NCBI GenBank assembly: GCA_044222395.1
Contig: JBGANK010000009.1
Coordinates: 1 to 64,000 of the forward strand
DNA length: 64,000 nucleotides
Reading direction: 5' to 3'
Source of the DNA: JAEUMD01 sp044222395
GTDB taxonomy: Bacteria; Pseudomonadota; Alphaproteobacteria; Rhizobiales; Hyphomicrobiaceae
This document shows, piece by piece, positions 54,186-62,125 of the stretch. Below the pieces are notes generated by a model. The model was not told where the DNA came from. It made no database searches and worked only from the letters and a program-made list of their open reading frames with translations. Each line of letters opens with the position of its first letter. Positions within the stretch are counted from its first letter, which is position 1. Both the position numbers and the translations under genes were made by a program.

Positions 54186-54290
54186 GGCACTCACTCCACA
54201 AGGCTCGGCGTCGGCGCTGCGGCCCCGCCGCTCGAATACAACCCGTTTCGATACTTCAAAAAGGCGCGGTTCTCCGCTCTGTACTGTTTC

Positions 54291-55040
54291 CTATGTCTGT
54301 TGGCGCCGCGGCCGGCCACGGGGAACGAGCGGGGCAGCGTCGAGGAACATTGCGACGGCCTGCGCGGTCGCGGCGATTTCCGTGATGATGACGGTCCGAC
54401 GGTGTCGCGGCATCAACGCGTCGAGGCGCTGCTGCAGGCGGGAGATGCCCTCACAGACCTCGGGCTCGAGAAACACGGCTTGGCCGGGCCTGCTCTCGAT
54501 CGCCGGCATCAGCTCGGTCATCTCGATACGATTGAGAATCAGGAACACCCGCGCGTCCGCGATCGGCGCCCGGCCGCCACTGCGCGCGAGCGAGGGAAGG
54601 CCGGGATGATGCTTCGCCGGATGCGACTGCCGGTCGATCAGCGACGGCCGCTTCAGGAGATCGTCGAACCAGTCGGCCAGCGTGTCCCGCAGGTGGCGCA
54701 TCAGCAGCACGATCTCACCCTGCTTGAAGCCGACGTCGAGCAGGTCGAGCGCGATTGCCAGGCAGAAGGCGTCGAACGGCGTGTACTGGGCCTCGACGCC
54801 GCTGCCGCCCTCAGCGGGCTCGACGAAGGCGGACGTGCAGGGCGGCGGGACATCCAGACTGCCAGCATCGAGCTCACGGTCGAGATCGAGCAGGCGCTTG
54901 ATGCGGGTCCGGAATATTGGCGGCGGGCCGTCGCCAGGGCTGCGCGCCAGCGTGAATGTGCGCCACAACGCCCATTCGACCTGTCCGCGCTTGTAGGTGA
55001 CGTTGCCCAACCTCGGCTCCGGATGAAAAAGAAGCATCAT
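54291..55040 (-). CDS. Unknown protein of the element's right end
   Basis: Protein of 249 residues without signal or membrane segments. Segments seen are VEWALWRTFTLARSPGDGPP near the N-terminus, FDAFCLAIALDLLDVGFKQGEIVLLMRHLRDTLADW in the centre and a basic Arg/Gln end. No named family recognised. It is the first gene of the leftward right-end unit with DUF5681 and the methyltransferase, suggesting an element function. Confidence 0.65.
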   Translation of the reverse strand: MMLLFHPEPRLGNVTYKRGQVEWALWRTFTLARSPGDGPPPIFRTRIKRLLDLDRELDAGSLDVPPPCTSAFVEPAEGGSGVEAQYTPFDAFCLAIALDLLDVGFKQGEIVLLMRHLRDTLADWFDDLLKRPSLIDRQSHPAKHHPGLPSLARSGGRAPIADARVFLILNRIEMTELMPAIESRPGQAVFLEPEVCEGISRLQQRLDALMPRHRRTVIITEIAATAQAVAMFLDAAPLVPRGRPRRQQT

Positions 55041-55713
55041 TCAGGGTCAATATACGGCGCACCAATGAAACCTGCAATGGGGCCGGATTTGGTAGGGGCC
55101 AAGCGCGGCAGGGCCCGGCCCTGTGTGCCGTGCGCAGACGTCTCGGCCGCGCCGAGCCTCGTCAGGATGGGCAGTGCTGCCCGCCCCCAGTTTGACCGTG
55201 TTCGACGTGATAGCCGCCTGCTGGCATCGTGCTCGGCGCCCGTTTGGCACGCTTTCGGCACCCGTTTGGCGCTTGTTCGGCCCGTGTTATGCGCGTGTTT
55301 TCCGGGCCGCGCATTCTGGCAGGCCAGACTGGACAACATGCCGAAAAGACACGAGAAAGCGTCTCGTCAGCCGTCGTTAGACCTTTTCCGCCGCCCCAAA
55401 ATCCGTCGAAAACACGTGAACTTGGCCCAGTTTCCATGCCTGCCGCGTCGGAGACAGGTTCGCGCCAGACTGCCTCCGCCGCCATCACTGACAGATTCTT
55501 CATGACTTCTCTTGTATTTGGGCAGGAGTCGAACTTTGTCCGTCGTTGCCGTGGGGTACGACCGGCCGGACTATGCCGTCCGACGCCGATCCGCCGGGCG
55601 ACCGTTGCTGGCAGGGCACCTTGGGTCGGGCGGGCAGCGGCCAGTACAAATTCCCTGTTGATTGGCGTGAGTGCCGTGTCCGGTCGTAACGAGAGAAACG
55701 GAAAGCTGTGACC
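55041..55713. other. Gene-free right junction of the island
   Basis: No convincing gene across about 670 bp. It holds the promoter area for the leftward element genes, short repeats of CGTTTGGC and CGTGTT around 55245-55300, and the right attachment-like repeat at 55457-55560. The chromosomal epimerase gene begins at 55714. Weak frames here lack ribosome sites and protein-like composition. Confidence 0.6.
55457..55560 (+). repeat. Right end repeat of island (attR candidate)
   Basis: Diverged direct copy of 14257-14358. It starts GGTTCG, includes CTCCGCC like the tRNA-Ser 3' end, and continues through GACTT, a TTG-rich stretch, TCGAACTTTGTCCG and ends GGGGTACG. Only the tRNA tail, not the whole gene, is present, as expected at the far end of an element integrated into a tRNA 3' end. 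Confidence 0.58.
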
Positions 55714-56736
55714 ATGAAGATCCTCATCACGGGCAACGCCGGCTTCATTGGCTTCCACACGGCCAAGCGTCTGCTCAAGCGCGGCGATACGGTCATCGGC
55801 ATCGACGTCGTCAACGACTACTACGATCCGGCAATCAAGGAAGAGCGGCTGAAGATTCTCGACGAGGTCGCGCGCAAGAGTAACGCAGGCTACGCCTTTG
55901 TGCGCGCCAACCTTGCCGATCGGGACGCAGTCTATGGCGCATTTGCAGAGCACAAGCCGGACCGGGTCATCAATCTCGCGGCCCAGGCCGGCGTGCGGCA
56001 CAGCCTGACGCATCCTCACGACTACGTGGAATCCAACATTGTCGGCTTCACCAACATTCTTGAAGCGTGCCGCCACAACGACGTCCAGCATTTGACCTAT
56101 GCATCGACGTCCTCGGTCTACGGCGCCAACACTGCGATGCCGTTCTCCGAGCACGACGGCGTCAATCACCCGCTGCAGTTCTACGCAGCGACCAAGCGCG
56201 CCAACGAGCTGATGGCGCACGCCTACTCTCACCTGTTCCGGCTGCCGACCACGGGTCTCAGGTTCTTCACCGTCTACGGGCCGTGGGGGCGTCCGGATAT
56301 GGCGCTGTTCCTGTTCACCAAAAACATCATCGAAGGCAAGCCGATCAAGGTCTTCAACCACGGCAACCATTCCCGCGACTTCACCTACGTCGATGACATT
56401 GTCGAAGGTGTGATTCGGACCAGCGACAGCGCGGCAACGCCCAATCCGGACTGGTCGAGTGACACTCCCGATCCGGCCACTTCGAACGCGCCATTTCGCA
56501 TCTACAACATCGGCAACAACGCACCCGTGAAGCTATCTGCCTACATCGAGGCGATCGAGGAGGCGCTGGGCAAGAAGGCGGTTCTTGACCTGCTCCCGCT
56601 GCAGCCCGGCGATGTGCCCGATACCTACGCGGATGTGTCCGAGCTGGTACGCGCCATCGATTACAAGCCGGCGACCGAGGTCAAGGACGGAGTTCGCCGC
56701 TTCGTCGAATGGTACCGCGATTACTACAAGGCTTGA
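55714..56736 (+). CDS. NAD-dependent epimerase, UDP-glucuronate 4-epimerase type
   Basis: Extended SDR of 340 residues. The NAD-binding motif is TGNAGFIGFHTAKRL, with VNDYYDPAIKEERL typical of the CapI/LpsL group. The catalytic triad is STSSVYG with YAATK (Tyr-x3-Lys). It probably converts UDP-glucuronate to UDP-galacturonate for surface polysaccharide; exact sugar is inferred. ATG 55714 has GGAAAG eight bases upstream; GTG 55708 is too close to it. First chromosomal gene right of the island, followed by the DUF2793 gene. Confidence 0.9.
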   Translation: MKILITGNAGFIGFHTAKRLLKRGDTVIGIDVVNDYYDPAIKEERLKILDEVARKSNAGYAFVRANLADRDAVYGAFAEHKPDRVINLAAQAGVRHSLTHPHDYVESNIVGFTNILEACRHNDVQHLTYASTSSVYGANTAMPFSEHDGVNHPLQFYAATKRANELMAHAYSHLFRLPTTGLRFFTVYGPWGRPDMALFLFTKNIIEGKPIKVFNHGNHSRDFTYVDDIVEGVIRTSDSAATPNPDWSSDTPDPATSNAPFRIYNIGNNAPVKLSAYIEAIEEALGKKAVLDLLPLQPGDVPDTYADVSELVRAIDYKPATEVKDGVRRFVEWYRDYYKA

Positions 56737-56909
56737 AGATCGGGTGACGTCCGGCAACGCGACACAAGACGACCAACGGCGCACCATGGGCGCCGCGCTG
56801 TGAAGATGCCGCTGGTCGATTGAATTCGCAAACGCACCAAGTTTATCCCCGACGTCGGCGTGACGGTCATTATCGGTCGCAGAACCGAAAACCGTCAAAG
56901 GGCCACCCG

Positions 56910-59900
56910 ATGGACGTTAGTCCAAATCTCTCTCTTCCGTACTTGATGGCCGCACAAGCGCAAAAGCACGTCACGCATAACGAGGCGATTCGCGCGCTTG
57001 ATGCCCTCGTTCAGATCAGCGTCGAGGACAAGGATCTCACGGCGCCTCCACCTTCGCCCACCAATGGCCAACGCTACATCGTCGGTCCGGCCGCAACCGG
57101 GGCGTGGTCAGGTCAGGCCGGTCGTCTTGCAGCATTTCAGGACGGGGCATGGGCCTTCTATGTGCCGCGCGAAGGTTGGCTCGCGTGGGTTGCCGACGAG
57201 AACACGTTGTACGCATTCGACGGTACCAACTGGGCGCCGCCGCCGGGCGCGGGCGGCGCGGTTGACAGCGTGTTCGGTCGCACAGGTGTCGTCGTTGCCA
57301 CAGCCGGCGACTATACGGCGGGCCAGGTGACGAACACGCCTGCCGGCGGCGTCGCCGCGACCACGGTGCAAGGTGCGATCAACGAGCTCGACACAGAAAA
57401 GGCACCGCTCGACAATCCCTCGTTCACGACGGCCGCGCAGGCGCCCATGCTCGGCGCCAACGCCACGCCGGATGCAACGAACAGACTGGCGGTATCGTCG
57501 GCGGCGAGCCTCTTCAATCACGCCGGCAACGGCCACCAGCAGAAGATCAACAAGGCGGCGGCCACCGATACCGCCAGCCAGCTCTATCAGACGAACTTCT
57601 CCGGCCGTGCAGAGTTCGGCCTCACTGGCGATGATAATTTTCATATCAAGGTGTCGCCAGACGGGTCCTCGTGGAAGGACGCGCTGCAGATCGACCGTTC
57701 GACCGGCGCCGTCACCATTCCGTTCACCTCCGGAGGCGGCGGCGGCGAAGCCAACACGGCCTCCAACGTCAACGTCGGCGGCGTCGGCCTCTACAAGCAG
57801 AAGACCGGCGTCAATCTCGAGTTCCGCGGCATCAACGCTGGCTCGAACAAGATCTCCGTCGCGCTCGATGCCGCCAACAACGAAGTCGACGTTGACGTCG
57901 CCGAAGCCAACCTGACGCTCGGCAACCTCGGTGGCTCGATCGACCTGGGCGGCGCCAAGGCAACGGGTACGCTGGCCGCTGCGCGCTTTCCAGCGCTCAC
58001 CGGAGACGTCACGACCACGGCCGGCGCGCTCGGCACGACGATTGCAGCAAACGCAGTGACGAACGCCAAGACGGCGCAGATGGCCGCCAACACCTTGAAG
58101 GGTAACAACACCGGCGCGGTGGCCAACGCCGCCGACCTGACGGTGGCACAGGTAAAGACGCTGCTGGCCTACACGGCGGCAGATGTCGGGGCTCAGGCAT
58201 CGGATGCAACTCTGGCGGCGCTGGCGGCCTACAACACCAGCGGGCTGCTGACGCAAACCGCTGCCGACACGTTTACAGGCCGCACGCTGACAGGCCCGGC
58301 TGCCGGCATCACCGTCAGCAACGGCAATGGCGTTGCAGGCAATCCGACGTTGGCGCTTGCCAACGATCTGGCTGCAGTCGAGGGCCTTGCAGCGACTGGC
58401 CTCGTGCGCCGCACGGCGGCCGATACATGGTCTGCGGGGACGACGATTGCCACCGCTGAAATCACGAACAACGCCGTCGACAATACCAAGATGGCGCAGA
58501 TGGCCGCCAGCACCATCAAGGGCAACAACACCGGCGCCACGGCCAATGCCGCCGACCTGACCGCGGCTCAGACCAAGGCTCTGCTCGCGATCGCTGCAGC
58601 CGACGTCTCCGGCCTAGCCGCATCGGCGACCACCGATACGACCAATGCCTCGAACATAGCCTCCGGTACACTCGGCGCCGCAAGGCTTCCGGCCTTCGGT
58701 TCTGGCGACGTGTCTTTCGCTGCCGGTGGCGGTGCCGGCACGATCGCCGCCAACGCGGTGACGAACGCCAAGGCGGCGCAGATGGCCGCCAACACCATCA
58801 AGGGCAACAACACGGGCGCCGCTGCTAATGCCGCCGATCTGACAGCGGCGCAGGTGCGCACGTTGATCAACGTCGCCGATGGCGCCAACGCCTACGTGCA
58901 TCCCAACCATTCCGGCGACGTGACCAGCGTGGCGGACGGTGCCACCACGATCGCGGCGGGCGTCGTCAGCAACGCCAAGCTCGCCAACATGGCGACGCAG
59001 ACCTTCAAGGGCCGCACAACCGCGGGCTCAGGATCGCCGGAAGACCTGACGGCGACGCAAGCGACCGCGCTTATCAACGCCATGGTCGGCGATGCCGGCG
59101 CCGGCGGCACCAAGGGCCTCGTTCCCGCGCCCGCTGCGGGAGACGCAGCGGCGGGTAAGTATCTCAAGGCCGATGGAACGTGGACGGTTCCGCCGGCCGG
59201 CGGCGGTGGCGTGAGCGATGGCGACAAGGGCGACATCACGGTGTCCGGATCGGGCGCGACGTGGACGGTGGACAATGCCGCCATCACGTTTGCGAAAATC
59301 CAGAACGTGTCGGCGACAGATCGGTTCTTGGGACGGAAGACAGCTGGAGCCGGTAGCGTTGAAGAGTTGACAGGCACAGAAGCGACAGCCCGTCTCGATG
59401 CCTTCACGTCGGCCTTGAAGGGCCTGACGCCGGCATCCGGTGGTGGCACGACCAACTTCCTGCGTGCCGATGGCACATGGGCGGCGCCGGCCGGCGGCGG
59501 CGGCGGATCGCCTGGCGGAAACTCAGGTGAGATCCAGTACAACAACGCTGGAGCGTTTGCTGGTGCGGCCAATGTCGAGATCCACGGCGGCGATCTCGTT
59601 TACATAGAGAACGCAAGCCCGACGACGCCGGCTGCGGGAACAGTCAAGGCCTTTGCCCGCAATGTTGCGGGCCGCATGATGCTGGCTATCATGGGGCCGA
59701 GCGGTCTCGATACGAGCCTGCAGCCGCATTTCGGGCGCAACGCGGTCGTCAAGTGGGAGCCCGCTGGCAACTCGACAACGATCTCGGCAACGCGGGCCGC
59801 AGGTCTGACCGCAACCGGAAGTGGTACGGCAGCCAACGTCGGGACGAGCAATCTCTACACCTACATGAAGCGTATCGAGTATCTGGTGACGACGGCCGCG

Positions 59901-60440
59901 ACGACGGCTGTTGCCGGGTTCAGGTCCACCGCGGCCCAGTATTCGATTGGTGGTCCTTCCGCGGGACTTGGCGGCTTTCACTTTATTTGCCGTTGGGGTC
60001 CTGCGACGGGCGTCTCGACAACGACCAATCGCGCATTCGTCGGTCTTGTAAACAGCACGACCGCGCCGACCGATGTCCAGCCGTCGTCGGTCATCTTTAT
60101 GATCGGCATGGGCTGGGACGCGGCCGACACGAATATCCAGATGATGCACAACGCTGGTGGAACGGCGACCAAGATCGACCTTGGCGCCAGCTTCCCGGTG
60201 CCGACAGCGGATCGCACCAAGGTCTACGAGCTGGCGATGTTCGCGCCGCCGGGGACAACGCAGTCGGTGACATATCTTGTGACTGATCTCGTCAGCGGCG
60301 CCACGGCAACAGGTACGATCACAACGAATATCCCGACAACGACGACATTGATGGCGCCGAAAGGCTGGATGAGCGTCGGCGGCACCAGCTCGGTTATCGG
60401 CATCGCCCTCATGGGCCTCTACATTGAGACGGATTACTGA
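56910..60440 (+). CDS. DUF2793 phage-tail-fibre-like protein
   Basis: Protein of 1176 residues. It begins with DUF2793 (about 1-110: NLSLPYLMAAQAQKHVTHNE, ending TNWAPPPG), found in phage and gene-transfer-agent surface proteins. A long Ala/Gly/Thr/Asn-rich shaft follows, with three 102-bp repeats of the type MAANTIKGNNTGA-ANAADLTAAQ (58050, 58470 and 58752). The C-terminal about 300 residues are a beta-rich tip without repeats. It would bind a surface receptor in a virion. It is isolated here: no head, portal or tail genes are adjacent. ATG 56910 has AAAGGG upstream. Confidence 0.8.
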   Translation: MDVSPNLSLPYLMAAQAQKHVTHNEAIRALDALVQISVEDKDLTAPPPSPTNGQRYIVGPAATGAWSGQAGRLAAFQDGAWAFYVPREGWLAWVADENTLYAFDGTNWAPPPGAGGAVDSVFGRTGVVVATAGDYTAGQVTNTPAGGVAATTVQGAINELDTEKAPLDNPSFTTAAQAPMLGANATPDATNRLAVSSAASLFNHAGNGHQQKINKAAATDTASQLYQTNFSGRAEFGLTGDDNFHIKVSPDGSSWKDALQIDRSTGAVTIPFTSGGGGGEANTASNVNVGGVGLYKQKTGVNLEFRGINAGSNKISVALDAANNEVDVDVAEANLTLGNLGGSIDLGGAKATGTLAAARFPALTGDVTTTAGALGTTIAANAVTNAKTAQMAANTLKGNNTGAVANAADLTVAQVKTLLAYTAADVGAQASDATLAALAAYNTSGLLTQTAADTFTGRTLTGPAAGITVSNGNGVAGNPTLALANDLAAVEGLAATGLVRRTAADTWSAGTTIATAEITNNAVDNTKMAQMAASTIKGNNTGATANAADLTAAQTKALLAIAAADVSGLAASATTDTTNASNIASGTLGAARLPAFGSGDVSFAAGGGAGTIAANAVTNAKAAQMAANTIKGNNTGAAANAADLTAAQVRTLINVADGANAYVHPNHSGDVTSVADGATTIAAGVVSNAKLANMATQTFKGRTTAGSGSPEDLTATQATALINAMVGDAGAGGTKGLVPAPAAGDAAAGKYLKADGTWTVPPAGGGGVSDGDKGDITVSGSGATWTVDNAAITFAKIQNVSATDRFLGRKTAGAGSVEELTGTEATARLDAFTSALKGLTPASGGGTTNFLRADGTWAAPAGGGGGSPGGNSGEIQYNNAGAFAGAANVEIHGGDLVYIENASPTTPAAGTVKAFARNVAGRMMLAIMGPSGLDTSLQPHFGRNAVVKWEPAGNSTTISATRAAGLTATGSGTAANVGTSNLYTYMKRIEYLVTTAATTAVAGFRSTAAQYSIGGPSAGLGGFHFICRWGPATGVSTTTNRAFVGLVNSTTAPTDVQPSSVIFMIGMGWDAADTNIQMMHNAGGTATKIDLGASFPVPTADRTKVYELAMFAPPGTTQSVTYLVTDLVSGATATGTITTNIPTTTTLMAPKGWMSVGGTSSVIGIALMGLYIETDY
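58050..58853 (+). repeat. Three 102-bp coding repeats in tail-fibre gene
   Basis: Copies at 58050-58151, 58470-58571 and 58752-58853, each 34 codons, encode nearly the same MAANT-(I/L)-KGNNTG and ANAADLT motifs. Spacers of 318 and 180 bp are not repeated. They could recombine and change shaft length. Confidence 0.85.
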
Positions 60441-60456
60441 CGCGCGAGATGGCGGG

Positions 60457-60519
60457 ATGAAATGGTTGAACATCGCCTGGGCCGATCAGGGCGTGAAGGA
60501 GATCGCTGGACAGTCGTAG
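60457..60519 (+). pseudogene. Truncated endolysin-like gene start
   Basis: A 20-codon frame, MKWLNIAWADQGVKEIAGQS then TAG, begins 16 bp after the tail-fibre stop. It resembles the first residues of TIGR02594-type peptidoglycan endopeptidases (consensus like WLxIAxxELGxKExxG), often encoded next to DUF2793 genes. Nothing recognisable follows. Interpreted as a leftover of a deleted lysis gene; short, so uncertain. Confidence 0.4.
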
Positions 60520-60528
60520 TCCCGGGTC

Positions 60529-61374
60529 TCATTGCTCGATCTGTTGGGTAGCCTTGGCCTCGGTATTCTCCCCGTGCTTTTGCGACGCCCCTGCACCAAA
60601 GAGCTTTCCAAGCGCCGGGAAGCTGAAGATCGATGACGCTGACTCTGATGTCGCGCCGGAGTTTGTCCGCTGATCCTCGATTCCAGTTTCATCGGAATTC
60701 GCACGAGTCTTCATCGGCCCCGGATCCTGGCTACCCTGCGCAGCACTCACGCGCGAATTCCAGGACGCTGAAGTCGCGGACCGGCTTGCAGGCATCGCCT
60801 CTTGCGTTGTCGCAAGCCCTCCCGATACGATTTCGCCAGGTGAGCGCGAATGCTCACGTTTTGCGGCTGCCATGCGCTGATCACCTGCCGCAGGCTCCCC
60901 GCGATCGGCTTCACTTGCCTGCGACCTCGCAACAGAGGCGGTTGACCATGCCGCTGGGATGGCATCGCGCGGGCCTAGCGTTTGAATTGCGCCTGCTGGT
61001 GTCGCAGCAGCGCTTTCGGCAGGCGCGCTCTTGCCATTCAGCGATCGCTGCAGGCTTTCGGCGTCGGCAGCATCGGCCGGCGACAGCTTGTTGAGCCACA
61101 GCGCGATGTTGAGGTCGGACTGCGCCAGGGCCGGCCGCTCGAGTGCGACGTTGGCCTTGGCGCGCAGGTAGAAGGCGCGTGCACGCACTTCTGCGGGCCG
61201 GTCTGCCGCCTTCAGCTCTGTCGTGAAGAGTTGCGCCGCCTGCGCATGCTGCCCCTTCCGCATCGCTTCGACACCGCGCTCCAGCGGTGACGGCTCGCCA
61301 GCCGCAGCTGCGCCAATCGGCATCATGCACAATGCCAGGGTCAGCAGTTCAATGCGCCGTCCACGAAATCTCAT
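60529..61374 (-). CDS. Exported TPR-like protein of unknown function
   Basis: Protein of 281 residues with a signal peptide (LLTLALCMMPIGAAAAG). A tetratricopeptide-like region (about 28-110: LERGVEAMRKGQHAQAAQLF, then ARAFYLRAKANVALERPALA) suggests protein interaction. The rest (about 115-281) is low-complexity Ala/Ser/Gln-rich and disordered. No family recognised. It is convergent with the tail-fibre gene and has no operon partners in view. Confidence 0.7.
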   Translation of the reverse strand: MRFRGRRIELLTLALCMMPIGAAAAGEPSPLERGVEAMRKGQHAQAAQLFTTELKAADRPAEVRARAFYLRAKANVALERPALAQSDLNIALWLNKLSPADAADAESLQRSLNGKSAPAESAAATPAGAIQTLGPRDAIPAAWSTASVARSQASEADRGEPAAGDQRMAAAKREHSRSPGEIVSGGLATTQEAMPASRSATSASWNSRVSAAQGSQDPGPMKTRANSDETGIEDQRTNSGATSESASSIFSFPALGKLFGAGASQKHGENTEAKATQQIEQ

Positions 61375-61633
61375 GCGTATACCCGTGTGCCAGGGTCTGC
61401 GGGAAATTGCCGCCGGCTCTCAAGCAGCGAAAACATCGCTCCAGCGTGCGCAAGTAATGAGACGCCTCCCCGTCACTCACGCGGGGCTCCCCCTCAGAAT
61501 AGACATTTGTCATGCTGATTCGAATTTTGCCTGACGGCATTATCACCAGAAGAATCGCCTGGGCCATGCACTGAATTTGGCCGCACGGGTTCTGATCCAT
61601 GCGGCCGGTGTCCCCTACGGGCAACACTCTCGC

Positions 61634-61909
61634 CTACTCGGGATTGCGGCGTCCAAAAGCACCGAACAGGCGGGCAATGATCCAAATCGGTACCACGACG
61701 ATCGCGCCAAGGATCAAGTACTGCAGCAGCCAGTCGAACGTATTGAATCCCAGGTCGTAGATCCGTCGCAGCAGAACCTCGATGTGGTAGAAGAAGTTGC
61801 GCGGTGTTATGCCGAGCGCCGACAGCACCACCCCAACGACGATCGACAGCAGTGCCAGGCGGATGATGACGCCGAGCGGGTTGCCTCCGAATATCGTCCT
61901 GTGATCCAT
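61634..61909 (-). CDS. DUF6460 small membrane protein
   Basis: Protein of 91 residues with two hydrophobic helices (LGVIIRLALLSIVVGVVLSAL and YLILGAIVVVPIWIIARLFG). The pattern MDHRTIFGGNPLGVIIRLA and RRIYDLGFNTFDWLLQY matches DUF6460, common and uncharacterised in Hyphomicrobiales. ATG 61909 was chosen over a longer frame. Single gene, with the helicase divergent to its right. Confidence 0.82.
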   Translation of the reverse strand: MDHRTIFGGNPLGVIIRLALLSIVVGVVLSALGITPRNFFYHIEVLLRRIYDLGFNTFDWLLQYLILGAIVVVPIWIIARLFGAFGRRNPE

Positions 61910-62125
61910 GGGCGTGGTATCCTTGCGTTGAGTGGTCGCCGGGCGATGATCGTGCAGGTGGGGCAGGTCTTGCCTGGTGGCCGGCCCGACCTGCACGCTT
62001 TACCACAGGCCACCGTCGTCGGCGATGGCTGGAGTTGAGCCGTATTCGACAGCGAGCGCCCAGGACTGGCCATAGTGTGCAGGCACTGCCAAGGCAGCCG
62101 TGTTGAGTGGGATCGGCCGGGACAA

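Noticed and set aside
53544..55505. Plus-strand frame of 653 residues
   Set aside because: Antisense to the DUF5681 gene and the unknown element gene, both of which have better ribosome sites and protein-like sequence.
55229..55711. Plus-strand frame of 160 residues in the right junction
   Set aside because: No ribosome site, no family signal, overlaps the attachment-like repeat.
58050..58853. CRISPR-like array
   Set aside because: Repeats are 102 bp, in frame, coding, with unequal spacers, and no cas genes are present.
61579..61606. Terminator at GGCCGCA/TGCGGCC
   Set aside because: Only seven base pairs with a 14-base loop and no T-run.
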